A DNA stretch of 64,000 nt from Rarobacter incanus (GCF_006715765.1 NZ_VFNV01000001.1:1116001-1180000), one strand, 5' to 3'. Numbered from the stretch's first letter, positions 25,165 to 34,494 are shown. Translations and numbers: made by a program. Notes: generated from the sequence alone by a model not told the origin.

Positions 25165-26472
25165 GTGAAAAGGAGCGTTGGCGCCGCGGACACGCGCAGC
25201 CCGTGGCGGCGCGGCGCGCGCGCGATCGGAGTCGCCGTCGTCGTTTCGCTGCTGGGCACGTCTTGCACGCCCGCCGCGCCAACGACCGCGCACATCGCCC
25301 TTATCTCCGCCGGGGTCCGAGTCGAACCCGATGGGACGCGCACGGAGATTCCGGCCGGGGAAACGGGGGCGGGGGCCTCGTTGGAAGAAATCCTGTGGCT
25401 GGGCGAGGGCACGGTGCCCGGCGCGGGCACGCGCTACGAGGCACTGGCGCGGCGCGCGCTGCTTGATCTACGGGCGCTGACGGTGCCCGTACGCCTGGAC
25501 GACGGAACGCAGGCGTTCGCCGCTGTTGCAGGCTGGGACCCGAAGTGGCGCTATGTGTGGCCACGCGACGGCGCCTTCGCGGCGGTCGCATTCGCGCAGA
25601 CGGGGCACCTCGCACAGGCGCGAGGGATCCTGCGGTTCCTCGGCAGCGTGCAGGGGGACGACGGCGCGTTCCAGGCGCGCTACCTGCCCGACGACTCGGG
25701 GCGAGTGCCCGATGCGCGCCCGCAGCAGTACGACGCCGCCGGGTGGGCGATGTGGGCCACCGCGATGGTGCGGGCGCAAATCCCCGCCGCGGACGTGGCC
25801 GCCTTCGATGCGGAAACAGCGCCCCTATTGCGCCGATCGGTGGGGTACCTGTTGCGCACCACGGTGGACGGGACGCGGCTGCCCCCGGCCTCGCCCGACT
25901 ATTGGGAGACCCGCTCCCACCGCGTTACCCTCGGTACCGCCGCATCCGCGCTGATGGGGCTGGAGGCCGGGGCCGATCTGGGGATGGTCGCGCCAGGTGT
26001 CGTTGCGCGCTACCGCGAGGTGGTTGTCGCAGCCTTCGGCTCCTTCGGATACCCGCGGGATCGCGGGTACCTGGGCAGCATCGGCCAAACCGCGTCCGAC
26101 GGCGCGACCGCGTTCATCGCCCCGCCGTTCGTGTCGAGCGCACTGCCCGGAGCCACCCAGGCCCGCAAGGACGCCCTCGCCGCGATGATGCGTCCCGCTG
26201 GCGGCCTTGCCCCCGGCGGTTCCTGGCGCAACGACGGGATTTCCTGGACCCCCTCGGTGGGTGTGAACGCGCTCAGCGCGGCCTACAACGGCGATCCCGC
26301 CGAGGCCTACGCTTGGATCGACTGGATCGGCGCACACCTGACCACGGTAGGCTCTATTCCCGAAAAGGTGCTGGCGGACGGCTCCCCGGCCGCCGTCGCC
26401 CCCCTGGGGTGGAGCGACTCGCTGGTGCTGCTGACGCTCATCCGGTTGGAATCGGCGACGCGAGATTCCTAG
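25165..26472 (+). CDS. Exported GH15-like glycoside hydrolase, probable lipoprotein
   Basis: A 435-residue protein with a basic N-terminus, hydrophobic segment 'AIGVAVVVSLLGTSC' and a Cys that may be a lipobox Cys (the -3 position is not ideal). The remainder resembles the (alpha/alpha)6 glucoamylase fold: 'WDPKWRYVWPRDGAFAAVAF' (substrate-binding WPRD of family GH15), 'GGSWRNDGISWTPSVGVNALS', 'IPEKVLADGSPAAVAPLGWSDSLVLL'. GH15 enzymes release glucose from alpha-glucans or trehalose; the substrate here is unknown. GTG 25165 is chosen from a leaderless-type promoter. The stop overlaps the convergent LytR_C gene stop within CTAG. Confidence 0.78.
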   Translation: MKRSVGAADTRSPWRRGARAIGVAVVVSLLGTSCTPAAPTTAHIALISAGVRVEPDGTRTEIPAGETGAGASLEEILWLGEGTVPGAGTRYEALARRALLDLRALTVPVRLDDGTQAFAAVAGWDPKWRYVWPRDGAFAAVAFAQTGHLAQARGILRFLGSVQGDDGAFQARYLPDDSGRVPDARPQQYDAAGWAMWATAMVRAQIPAADVAAFDAETAPLLRRSVGYLLRTTVDGTRLPPASPDYWETRSHRVTLGTAASALMGLEAGADLGMVAPGVVARYREVVVAAFGSFGYPRDRGYLGSIGQTASDGATAFIAPPFVSSALPGATQARKDALAAMMRPAGGLAPGGSWRNDGISWTPSVGVNALSAAYNGDPAEAYAWIDWIGAHLTTVGSIPEKVLADGSPAAVAPLGWSDSLVLLTLIRLESATRDS

Positions 26473-27170
26473 TTGCGGTAGTCGCTCGCCAGGATCGCGG
26501 AGACGGAGCCCGTCAGCGCGGGAACCTTGAGGGTCTTCGATATCCCGAGCGTCTTGGCGACGCTCTTCGCGTTTGCCTCGTCGGCATCGGTCTTGAAGTA
26601 GACGACCGACGCGCTGACCGCGTTGCCCTTGTAGTTCGTTGCCGTCAGGCTGGACCATCCCGCGGCCTTCAGTTTGGTCGTTGCGCCCGCGGCCAGGCCC
26701 TTTGTGCTGGTCGCGTTCAACACGCGAACGGCCGTCGACTTATCGACGGTTGCCTGCGCGCTAGCGGCGTCGCTGCCCGCTTCGTCGTTGGCCTCGTCCT
26801 TCGTGGCGTCCTTGTCCTGGCTTGCATCCGCTGCCGCGTCCTTGCCGGCGTCAGCATCGGTGCTTGCATCCGTTCCGCCCTGGGTTGCGGCGGTCGACGC
26901 CGAATCCGTTGCCGCAGACGTCGTTGCGCTCGACGTCACGGTCTGCGACTCGATTCCGACGGTGTCAGCGATCTCTTCCGAGGTCAGTCCCAAGAGCGAT
27001 GGGCCATAAGTCGCTGCCGCATACCCCAAGCCACCCGCCAGGACCAGGACGATGAGTGCAACGATCCACGCCTTGGCCCGCGACGGTTTGGCGCGATGCG
27101 CCCCCTGGGGCCCGCCGTCAACTGAGGCAACGTCAAACTCGTCCGCGGGATATTGGTATTCCTTGGTCAC
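26469..27170 (-). CDS. Membrane-anchored LytR_C-domain protein
   Basis: A 233-residue protein with a short cytoplasmic head and one transmembrane helix (about residues 35-55, 'AWIVALIVLVLAGGLGYAAA'). A long Ala/Asp/Thr/Ser low-complexity linker (about 75-140) follows, then a C-terminal LytR_C domain ('STAVRVLNATSTKGLAAGATTKLKAAGWSSL...VVYFKTDADEANAKSVAKTLG'). This domain accompanies LytR-CpsA-Psr cell-wall ligases, but no LCP catalytic domain is present. GTG 27170 has TAACCT 6 bases upstream, so it is probably leaderless. A second GTG is two codons upstream. Confidence 0.88.
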   Translation of the reverse strand: MTKEYQYPADEFDVASVDGGPQGAHRAKPSRAKAWIVALIVLVLAGGLGYAAATYGPSLLGLTSEEIADTVGIESQTVTSSATTSAATDSASTAATQGGTDASTDADAGKDAAADASQDKDATKDEANDEAGSDAASAQATVDKSTAVRVLNATSTKGLAAGATTKLKAAGWSSLTATNYKGNAVSASVVYFKTDADEANAKSVAKTLGISKTLKVPALTGSVSAILASDYRN

Positions 27171-27176
27171 CAGCAC

Positions 27177-27182
27177 AGGTTA
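27177..27182 (-). promoter_or_regulatory. Putative -10 hexamer of a leaderless LytR_C transcript
   Basis: Minus-strand TAACCT with a 6-base gap to GTG 27170, and no ribosome-binding site. Confidence 0.4.
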
Positions 27183-27230
27183 CCGGTAATTGCCGTGAAG
27201 GTGGCGTTAGCGCGCTTCAATTGCGCCGGA

Positions 27231-27527
27231 TTACTGACGAGTTCCCCGCCTCCCGCTGCTCCGTTCACGCTGGCGCGCTTCGCGCATCCTGCGCAAACGC
27301 TTTACCAGCAGCGGCTGCGCGGCGAGCGCCGCGGGCGTGTCTATGAGTTTGTTGAGAAGCTGATAGTACTGCGTGGGACTCATTGCGAATTCCGCCGCGA
27401 TGGCCTGCTCCTTGGCCGCCGCAAACTTCCACCATCCCCGTTCGAATTCGAGGATCGCCATCTCCATTTCGCTGAGGCCAGGCGCCTCGCGGTCGGCTTC
27501 GAATTGCGGCTCAGACATGGGTTCCAT
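27231..27527 (-). CDS. DUF3263 family protein
   Basis: A 98-residue actinobacterial DUF3263 protein. The conserved core is 'LSEMEMAILEFERGWWKFAAAKEQAIAAEFAMSPTQYYQLLNKLIDTPAALAAQPLLVKRLRRMRE', a helical domain resembling a small helix-turn-helix. A DNA-binding role is possible but unproven. In actinobacteria it commonly sits beside the LytR_C-domain gene, as here. ATG 27527 or ATG 27518 may be the start; neither has a strong ribosome-binding site. The C-terminus is Arg-rich and basic. Confidence 0.83.
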   Translation of the reverse strand: MEPMSEPQFEADREAPGLSEMEMAILEFERGWWKFAAAKEQAIAAEFAMSPTQYYQLLNKLIDTPAALAAQPLLVKRLRRMREARQRERSSGRRGTRQ

Positions 27528-27610
27528 GGTAACCGCCCGCGGGGCATCTTCCTCCTGGAAACCGGCGTCTGTCAGTTGTGCGTGGGATCGCACGCGCCGC
27601 AAAAACACAT

Positions 27611-27644
27611 CGGCCCCCGACCTGTTTTCGCAGGTCAGGGGCCG
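27611..27644 (-). terminator. Intrinsic terminator of tRNA-Thr
   Basis: Stem CGGCCCCCGACCTG (27611-27624) with CAGGTCAGGGGCCG (27631-27644), one C-A mismatch, loop TTTTCG. The minus strand continues ATGTGTTTTTG. It lies 10 bases after the tRNA. Confidence 0.8.
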
Positions 27645-27654
27645 AATCTCGCGG

Positions 27655-27727
27655 AGCCGCCTGTCGGGTTCGAACCGACGACCTTTCGCTTACAAGGCGA
27701 ATGCTCTACCAACTGAGCTAAGGCGGC
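27655..27727 (-). tRNA. tRNA-Thr (anticodon TGT)
   Basis: A 73-nt cloverleaf. Acceptor GCCGCCT/AGGCGGC, D arm GCTC...GAGC, anticodon stem TTCGC/GCGAA around loop CTTGTAA (anticodon TGT), T loop TTCGAAC. It reads ACA/ACG threonine codons. CCA is not encoded. Confidence 0.97.
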
Positions 27728-27844
27728 GCGCGCCCAGACTACCGAAAATCGGTGCCCGAGTCACGTTCGGGTTGGCGGCAGGTCGAAAGCGAGCGGGGCT
27801 ACGCCCGCACAACCTGCCGCCAACCCCGCGCAAGCGGCTGTCCG

Positions 27845-28657
27845 TTACGAACCAACGGCCGCGTCCAAGGCGGCCTTGAACGCATCGGCGTCCGTTGGGC
27901 TCCCCGCGTACTTCGTGTTGTTGATGATGATCGTCGGGGTGGAGAACGACCCGTCCTCGCCCGCCGCCACGGTGTTTTGCGTGGCCCGCGTGTAATTGTT
28001 GATCGTCCAGTCGATGAATTCCCCGCCGACGCTCGCGGCGGCGACGGTGTCGGATACACCGGCTTGCTTAGCGAGGTCCACGATCTCGTCGTCGGTCAGC
28101 CCCGACCCGGACTCGTCGGGCTGGTTGTCGTACAGGGTCTGGTTGAAGGCGAGCGCCTTATCCGGCTCGTTTTGCGCAACGTAGGCGAAGGCGCCGGCCG
28201 AACGCGAAGAGTAGGCGGTCTTAGATCCCCGCGACAGCATCGACAGCGGGTGAATCACGACGGTGATTTTGCCCGCTTCACGGTACTCGTTAAGGGTCGG
28301 ATTGTTGGTTTCCTCGAACTTGCCGCACCAGGGGCACAGGAAGTCCGCGTAGACCTCCACGTTGATCGCGCCCTCGTTGGTGGTTCCGGCGATGCCATCC
28401 TTGCCGAATGGGATTCCGCCGTTCACACCAGTGGCGACGGTCGGGCCCGCAGCGTCTGCGGAGACAGTGTTTTTCTTGTTGCCATTGACGACGACAACCG
28501 CGATGAGCGCGGCCACGAGAATCAGCCCCAAAATGATCGAAAGCAGCGTTATTCGCCGCACGCGCGCTTCCTTCTTGAGTTGTTCGGCGCGCAGCGCCGC
28601 GGCCTTGTTCTTCGCCTGCTCACGAAGCTCAGATTTGGATGGCTGATTTGCGGCCAT
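27845..28657 (-). CDS. Membrane-anchored DsbA-like thioredoxin-fold protein
   Basis: A 270-residue protein: a lysine-rich cytoplasmic N-terminus, one transmembrane helix (about 38-57, 'ITLLSIILGLILVAALIAVVVV'), and an extracytoplasmic DsbA-type thioredoxin domain. The active site is CPWC in 'VYADFLCPWCGKFEE', and 'GEDGSFSTPTIIINNTKY' supplies the conserved cis-Pro (TP) loop. The protein probably forms or isomerises disulfides in exported proteins. I chose ATG 28657 because AGGAGA lies upstream. Partner oxidoreductase VKOR is not in the window. Confidence 0.92.
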   Translation of the reverse strand: MAANQPSKSELREQAKNKAAALRAEQLKKEARVRRITLLSIILGLILVAALIAVVVVNGNKKNTVSADAAGPTVATGVNGGIPFGKDGIAGTTNEGAINVEVYADFLCPWCGKFEETNNPTLNEYREAGKITVVIHPLSMLSRGSKTAYSSRSAGAFAYVAQNEPDKALAFNQTLYDNQPDESGSGLTDDEIVDLAKQAGVSDTVAAASVGGEFIDWTINNYTRATQNTVAAGEDGSFSTPTIIINNTKYAGSPTDADAFKAALDAAVGS

Positions 28658-28829
28658 GTTTGCTATCTCCTGCTGGTCGGGTTGCTGCACTCACGATAGG
28701 TTGCGCCCCGCGGGGCGGCGCCCTTGGCGCAAGCAATCGTTGGGATCGGACGGATGCTATCGAAATAGCCTGAAAATTTGCCGGGCCTGTGAGCTCCCCT
28801 GCCGGAATCTTTGATTATGAACGAGTTCT

Positions 28830-30536
28830 TCACCACACCAGGTGCGGCGGACCGGGAAATGGCGCCCACACCGGGACATGGCTGCTCACCATCAGCTGCC
28901 ACAGGATGAAGGTTACCAACGCGCTGACAACCCAGGCCGTGGCCGTCCCCCAACCGCGCGGGATCACCTTGTTGACGACGATTCGCGCACCCAATCGCGT
29001 CAGCCCGGTCAGCGGCCCGAACCACATCAAGACGAAGACCACGACGGCCGACCCCAGGAGAACCCATTGATAGGCCTGCGGGTCGCTGTCGGGCCCCGCT
29101 CCCACGACCACCTTGTGGTTGTCAAGCATCCACCACGCAAGGCCGCCCGTGGGGAGCAGGCCCGCGATCGTGACCAGGACCGCGGGCACCGCGCCCACGA
29201 GCGCGCGGATGGCGAGCCACGGCGCCAGCAGCCCCTGCACAACGCCATCCGAACCCGAGATGCCGCCGCGCGCCTCGCGCCGCGAGTGCACCGAGTCGAA
29301 CACGACCCCGACCAGCCGGAACACGAGCCAGGCAATCCCAAAGACGATGAGCACGGGCCCCGGCCAGCTGGCGGCGGCCACCAGCAGCGGGACCCCGAGC
29401 GCCAGCGTCGCCCAGGTGCGGTGGGCAACGGTGGGGCGCACGTAAAACTCCGCGGGTTCGTCGACCAGGTCCGCGTCCGCCTCGGCGCCGCCGTCGTCGC
29501 CCGCGCTCGCGGCGGCGCCCGGGTCGACGGCGGCGAGTCCTGCGGACGCCGCTGCCATCACGCGGGTGTCGCCACCCGCGATCACACCGGGGGCGCTTTG
29601 GCCGGCCCCTGGCGGGGCCGCGGCCGCGCCAACGGGAGACGGGGCACTCGTCGGGGAAATGACCGCCGTTGCGGCGCCCGCGTCCACCACGGACGTGGCG
29701 GCATCAGCGGGCAAGACCGCGGGATCACCTTGCAACCAGGCCAACCGCAGCTGTTCGACCACTACGCCCGGGGGCGTGCGCTCGTCGGGATGGGGGTTGA
29801 GCGCGCCGAGCAGGGCGCGCGCCGTGCGCGGCCCCAGCCCCGCAAGGTCGACCTGCCCGGAGCGGGCCCGCGCCAGGACGGCATCGATCGGCCGCACCCC
29901 GAACGGCGGCCTGCCCGTCGCCGCGAACGCAATCATCGCGGCCCAGCCCCACCAGTCCGTCGCCATGGATGGCTCCGCGCCCTCGACCAGTTCGGGGGCC
30001 AGGTAGGCGGGGGTCCCCATCACCAGGCCCGTGCGGGTAACGCGCGCGTCCCCGACGGCCTGCGCGATCCCGAAATCGATGAGCACCGGGCCGTGCGCTG
30101 AAATCAAGACGTTAGAGGCCTTGAGGTCGCGGTGAATGACGCCGGCGGCGTGCACCGCGGTCAAGGCCTCATAGAGCTGATCGGCGAGGTTGAACAGGTC
30201 CTCGGCCCCGAGCTTGCCGCCCGCGTCGATTTCCTCCTCGAGGGTGGGCCCCTCTATCAGCTCGGTGACGATAAACATTTCGTCGCCGTCGGCCTCCGCA
30301 TCGATCACGCGCGCGACGCCGTGATGACGGATCCGGCTGAGCACCTTGATCTCTCGCTGGAGGCGCTGGCGCGCCTCGGCGTCCGCGATGACAGACGGGT
30401 GCAACGTCTTCATCGCAACTTCCATGCCATCCGCATCGCGCGCACGGTAAACCGCACCCATCGCCCCCGACCCCAGCGGCGCAAGGATGCGGTAGCCGCC
30501 GATCATGGTCCCGGGCGCCAACCCGACTCGTTCCAT
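28830..30536 (-). CDS. Serine/threonine protein kinase with C-terminal membrane helices
   Basis: A 568-residue Hanks-type kinase. Kinase domain about 10-275: glycine loop 'LGSGAMGAVY', catalytic Lys43 ('VAMKTLHP'), 'VIHRDLKASNVLI', 'DFGIAQ', 'GTPAYLAPELVEG'. A Pro/Ala-rich linker and about four or five transmembrane helices follow ('WATLALGVPLLVAAA', 'PVLIVFGIAWLVFRLVGVV', 'AIRALVGAVPAVLVTIAGLLP', 'WVLLGSAVVVFVLMWFG', 'WVVSALVTFILWQLMV'). There are no PASTA or other sensor repeats, unlike PknB. It is divergent from otsAB, so it is probably transcribed alone; its substrate and signal are unknown. Confidence 0.92.
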   Translation of the reverse strand: MERVGLAPGTMIGGYRILAPLGSGAMGAVYRARDADGMEVAMKTLHPSVIADAEARQRLQREIKVLSRIRHHGVARVIDAEADGDEMFIVTELIEGPTLEEEIDAGGKLGAEDLFNLADQLYEALTAVHAAGVIHRDLKASNVLISAHGPVLIDFGIAQAVGDARVTRTGLVMGTPAYLAPELVEGAEPSMATDWWGWAAMIAFAATGRPPFGVRPIDAVLARARSGQVDLAGLGPRTARALLGALNPHPDERTPPGVVVEQLRLAWLQGDPAVLPADAATSVVDAGAATAVISPTSAPSPVGAAAAPPGAGQSAPGVIAGGDTRVMAAASAGLAAVDPGAAASAGDDGGAEADADLVDEPAEFYVRPTVAHRTWATLALGVPLLVAAASWPGPVLIVFGIAWLVFRLVGVVFDSVHSRREARGGISGSDGVVQGLLAPWLAIRALVGAVPAVLVTIAGLLPTGGLAWWMLDNHKVVVGAGPDSDPQAYQWVLLGSAVVVFVLMWFGPLTGLTRLGARIVVNKVIPRGWGTATAWVVSALVTFILWQLMVSSHVPVWAPFPGPPHLVW

Positions 30537-30733
30537 GCCAACACATTATCGGTTGTTTGCCGACCGTGAACGGTGGCGTGCCGAATCCGAGTGCGCGCCG
30601 GTTGGTGGATCGCCGCCGCGACGCATCCTCCCCGAATCCGTCTCGATTCGTCCGCTACCGCGCTCTCCCACACGCCCCAATCGCCGTTTTTTGGATATGG
30701 TGGACCAAACGCCTATCAAGGAGTGGTCCACGC

Positions 30734-33004
30734 ATGGCAAAGCCTCAGCATGATCTGGTCGTTGTAGCAAACAGGCTCCCGGTCGATCTCAGACTCGGCG
30801 AGGACGGCAGCGCGACGTGGAAAAGGGCGCCCGGCGGGCTTGTGACCGCGCTGGCACCGCTCATGCAGTCCAACGAGGGCGCCTGGGTCGGCTGGACCGG
30901 CACCGCGGACCTAGCAATCGACCCGTTCGACGACGACGGGATCTGGATGGTCCCGGTCTCCTTGTCGGACAAGGAAATCAAGGAATACTACGAGGGGTTT
31001 TCGAACGACACCCTGTGGCCTCTTTACCACGACGTGATCGCGGCGCCCGCGTTCCACCGCGAGTGGTGGGAGACCTACAAAGAGGTCAACGAGCACTTCG
31101 CATCTATGGCGGACTACGCCGCCGCGGAGGGCGCCACCGTGTGGATTCAAGACTACCAATTGCAACTGGTGCCGCAGCTGCTGCGCGCCGCCCGCCCCGA
31201 CCTGCGGATCGGGTATTTTCACCACATCCCGTTCCCCCCGCTCGAAATCTACTCGCAGCTGCCCTGGCGCAAGCAGGTGATCGAGGGACTGCTCGGCGCC
31301 GACCTGGTGGGTTTCCAACGCAACGGCGACGCGGCAAACTTCCTGCGCTGCGTGCGGCGACTGACGGACCACACCACCTCCGGCCAGCAGATCGACATCG
31401 ACGATTCCGAAGACCGCCTGGTACGCCGCGCCCGCGCCGCGGCGTTCCCGATCTCCATAGATTCGGGGCGCTTCAACAAGCTGGCCAAGACACCCGAGGT
31501 GCGCGCCCGCGCGCAGGCCATCCGCGAAGAGCTTGGCAATCCCGAATGTGTCTTGCTCGGAGTCGATCGCCTCGATTACACCAAGGGCATTTTGCACCGC
31601 ATCAAGGCCTTCGGCGAGGTACTGCAAATGGAAGAAATCGATCCCGCCAAGGTCACGCTCATCCAGGTGGCGAGCCCGAGCCGTGAAAACGTCGACGCCT
31701 ACCAGCAGCTGCGCGAAGACGTGGAGATCCAAGTTGGCCGCATCAACGGCGAATTTGGCGGGATTGGGCACGCGGTCATCAACTACCTGCACCATTCCTA
31801 TCCCATGGAAGAGATGGCGGCCCTGTACCTGGCCGCCGACGTGATGCTGGTCACCTCGCTGCGCGACGGGATGAACCTGGTCGCCAAGGAGTACGTCGCG
31901 GCCCGCTCCGACGACCGCGGCGTGCTGGTCCTTTCCGAATTCACGGGCGCGGCCGAAGAACTGCACGGCGCGCTACTGATCAACCCGCACGACATCGAGG
32001 GCACCAAGGCGCAGATACTCAAGGCCGTCAAGATGCCGGTCGCGGAGCAGCGCCGTCGCATGCGCCGCCTGCGCCGCCGCGTGCTCACCGACGACGTCGC
32101 GAAGTGGTCCAACACCTACCTGGCGACGCTCAGCGACGTTGTCACCAGCCAGCCCGAGCGCGTCGATACCCCGCCATCCGGGACGCTGGGGAGCGACCTG
32201 CGTTCCGCTCTAGAAGAATTTTCGGACGAGCGCTCCCCCCTCCTTATCGCATCGGATTTCGATGGCGTGCTGGCGCCGTTGGTGGATGACCCGTCCACGT
32301 CGCGGACAGTCCCGCGCGCGCAGCGCGCGCTGCGTCGCCTCGCGGCGTTGCCGCAGTCCCAGGTGTCGCTGGCGCTGGTATCCGGGCGCAGCCTGGAAAC
32401 GCTGGCACAGCTGAGCGACGCCCCGGTGGGGACCGAGCTGATAGGGTCGCACGGCGCCGAGCGCGGGCGCATCACCGAAGCGGGGCTGGTCCGCGACCAA
32501 TTGCAGCTCTCCGAAGGCGAACAATCACAACTGCGGCACGTCACCGAGGGCCTGGAAGAGATCGCGGCCCGGCATTCCGGGGTGTGGGTGGAAAAGAAGC
32601 CGGCGGCGTCCGTCCTGCACACGCGCATGTCCACCCACGACGGTGCCGAGCAGGCCTCGGCCGCCGCCATCGAGCTCGCCACCAGGCTGGGGCTGCGCCC
32701 CCTCGAAGGCAAGAACGTTGTCGAGATCCCCGTCATAGAGTCGACTAAGGGCCGCGGGCTGGACGCGCTGCGCGCCGAACTCGGATCGACCCACGTCCTG
32801 TACATGGGCGACGACGTGACCGACGAGCACGCCTTCGCCGTCCTGGGCGACCACGATCTCTCCATCAAGGTCGGTCCGGGGGATTCCATCGCCCGGTACC
32901 GGATCGCCGATAGCTCGGCGGCGGCCTTGGTGCTCGAAAGGCTGGCCGGGCTGCTCGCACCGCTGACCAAGCCCAAGGGCAAACCGCGGGCGCGCAAGAG
33001 CTGA
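30734..33004 (+). CDS. otsAB: Fused trehalose-6-phosphate synthase/phosphatase
   Basis: A 756-residue fusion. Residues 1-470 are a GT20 trehalose-6-phosphate synthase ('VVVANRLPVDL', 'WVGWTG', 'VWIQDYQLQLVPQLLR', 'IGYFHHIPFPP', 'GVDRLDYTKGI', 'VTSLRDGMNLVAKEYVAAR'). Residues about 505-745 are a HAD-family trehalose-6-phosphate phosphatase ('IASDFDGVLAPLVDDP' for DxDx, and 'VLYMGDDVTDEHAF'). Together they convert UDP-glucose and glucose-6-phosphate to trehalose. I chose ATG 30734, where the OtsA strand begins, with AAGGAG 10 bases upstream. In many bacteria the two activities are separate genes. Confidence 0.95.
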   Translation: MAKPQHDLVVVANRLPVDLRLGEDGSATWKRAPGGLVTALAPLMQSNEGAWVGWTGTADLAIDPFDDDGIWMVPVSLSDKEIKEYYEGFSNDTLWPLYHDVIAAPAFHREWWETYKEVNEHFASMADYAAAEGATVWIQDYQLQLVPQLLRAARPDLRIGYFHHIPFPPLEIYSQLPWRKQVIEGLLGADLVGFQRNGDAANFLRCVRRLTDHTTSGQQIDIDDSEDRLVRRARAAAFPISIDSGRFNKLAKTPEVRARAQAIREELGNPECVLLGVDRLDYTKGILHRIKAFGEVLQMEEIDPAKVTLIQVASPSRENVDAYQQLREDVEIQVGRINGEFGGIGHAVINYLHHSYPMEEMAALYLAADVMLVTSLRDGMNLVAKEYVAARSDDRGVLVLSEFTGAAEELHGALLINPHDIEGTKAQILKAVKMPVAEQRRRMRRLRRRVLTDDVAKWSNTYLATLSDVVTSQPERVDTPPSGTLGSDLRSALEEFSDERSPLLIASDFDGVLAPLVDDPSTSRTVPRAQRALRRLAALPQSQVSLALVSGRSLETLAQLSDAPVGTELIGSHGAERGRITEAGLVRDQLQLSEGEQSQLRHVTEGLEEIAARHSGVWVEKKPAASVLHTRMSTHDGAEQASAAAIELATRLGLRPLEGKNVVEIPVIESTKGRGLDALRAELGSTHVLYMGDDVTDEHAFAVLGDHDLSIKVGPGDSIARYRIADSSAAALVLERLAGLLAPLTKPKGKPRARKS

Positions 33005-33101
33005 TCGGGTCCGCGGGCAGCTGCCGCCGCAGGTGACATCCGCCACATGCGAGCGGAGAACTCGTCCCATCTATTCCAAATCGTGGGCGGCCGCGCTAGG
33101 C

Positions 33102-33130
33102 TTGTGCATGTCGGGAAAACAACCGATAAC
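33102..33130 (+). promoter_or_regulatory. Putative promoter of the MsiK-like gene
   Basis: -35 TTGTGC (33102-33107), 17-base spacer, -10 GATAAC (33125-33130). It lies 66 bases upstream of ATG 33196. Confidence 0.5.
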
Positions 33131-33195
33131 AACACAATATCCATCCATTCACAACGGATCGTCCGGCACGTACCTGCCGGTGAAGGGAACGCATC

Positions 33196-34317
33196 ATGGC
33201 TTCCGTGACTTTTGATCACGCCACCCGGATCTACCCGGGAACAGACCGCCCCGCGGTCAACGACCTCAACCTCCACATCGAAGACGGCGAGTTTCTGGTC
33301 CTAGTTGGCCCGTCCGGCTGCGGTAAATCAACATCGCTGCGCATGCTCGCTGGCCTTGAGGACGTCAATTCGGGTCGCATTTTGATCGGCGACCGCGATG
33401 TCACCCACGTACAGCCCAAAGACCGCGACATCGCGATGGTGTTTCAGAACTACGCGCTCTACCCGCACATGACCGTCGCCGAAAACATGGGCTTCGCGCT
33501 GAAGATCGCGGGTGTCGACAAGGAAGAAATCAGGAAGCGCGTCGAAGAGGCAGCAAAGATCCTGGACCTGACCGAGTACCTCGGCCGCAAGCCCAAGGCA
33601 CTGTCCGGAGGCCAGCGACAGCGCGTCGCGATGGGACGCGCGATCGTCCGCCAGCCGCAGGTCTTCCTCATGGACGAGCCGCTGTCAAACCTTGACGCCA
33701 AGCTCCGCGTATCAACCCGCACTCAGATCGCATCGCTCCAGCGCCGCCTCGGGGTCACAACCGTCTACGTCACGCACGACCAGACCGAGGCCCTGACCAT
33801 GGGCGACCGCATCGCGGTCCTCAAGGACGGGTTGCTGCAGCAGGTCGGCACCCCGCGCGAGATGTACGACACCCCGGTCAATGTGTTCGTCGCCGGGTTC
33901 ATCGGGTCCCCCGCGATGAACATCGGCACTTTCGATGTGGCCGACGATGTCGCCCTGATCGGTGGTGCCCGCGTGCCGCTCCCCCGCTACGTGCTCGGAG
34001 AGTTGGCCAACGACGGCACCAAGAAGGTCACGATCGGGTTCCGCCCCGAATCGCTCGACATTGTCCCGCAAGAGGACGCCGGTGCCATCCCGGTCTACGT
34101 CAACCTTGTCGAAGAGCTGGGCTCGGACGCATTCGTATACGGTACCCTTGCTTCGGAAACAACCGGCCAGCACGTGGTTCCCCAGGGACAGGAAGTCATT
34201 GTCCGAGTGAACCCGCGTGCGGTTCCCGCCAAGGGTTCGGTCATCTACGTGAAGATCCGCTCGGGTCAAGAGCACATCTTCTCGTCCGTCACCGGGGAGC
34301 GCATCGCTTCCGCGTGA
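33196..34317 (+). CDS. ABC sugar-importer ATPase, MsiK/UgpC type
   Basis: A 373-residue ABC ATPase of the carbohydrate-importer CUT1 group. Walker A 'GPSGCGKST', Q-loop 'VFQNYALYPHMT', signature 'LSGGQRQRVAMGRAI', Walker B 'VFLMDEPLSNLDAKLR', H-loop 'YVTHDQTEA', and a C-terminal TOBE/OB regulatory domain ('IGFRPESLDIV'). There are no permease or binding-protein genes alongside. That fits a shared MsiK-type ATPase serving several sugar transporters, as in other actinobacteria. It is followed by its own terminator. Confidence 0.93.
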   Translation: MASVTFDHATRIYPGTDRPAVNDLNLHIEDGEFLVLVGPSGCGKSTSLRMLAGLEDVNSGRILIGDRDVTHVQPKDRDIAMVFQNYALYPHMTVAENMGFALKIAGVDKEEIRKRVEEAAKILDLTEYLGRKPKALSGGQRQRVAMGRAIVRQPQVFLMDEPLSNLDAKLRVSTRTQIASLQRRLGVTTVYVTHDQTEALTMGDRIAVLKDGLLQQVGTPREMYDTPVNVFVAGFIGSPAMNIGTFDVADDVALIGGARVPLPRYVLGELANDGTKKVTIGFRPESLDIVPQEDAGAIPVYVNLVEELGSDAFVYGTLASETTGQHVVPQGQEVIVRVNPRAVPAKGSVIYVKIRSGQEHIFSSVTGERIASA

Positions 34318-34358
34318 CGCAGGTGGACGCTGGCCGACGTCGCTTTCAGTAATTCGGT

Positions 34359-34399
34359 CGCAGGCACGCCGTGACCGCTCAGGTCATGGCGTGCCTGCG
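34359..34399 (+). terminator. Terminator of the MsiK-like gene
   Basis: An 18-bp stem CGCAGGCACGCCGTGACC with its complement (one G-T wobble), loop GCTCA, followed by TTTC. It lies 42 bases after the stop. Confidence 0.8.
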
Positions 34400-34494
34400 T
34401 TTCACGGCCCGCGCGGGTACCCCCCGCATCCGCGCGGCCGCGATCGGAACATCCGCCGCGCAGCGGCCACCACCAGGAAGGAGATCGGCACGAT

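Noticed and set aside
25545-27125. Plus-strand frame spanning the GH15-like and LytR_C genes
   Set aside because: Arg-rich shadow covering two well-supported genes on different strands, with no start signal.
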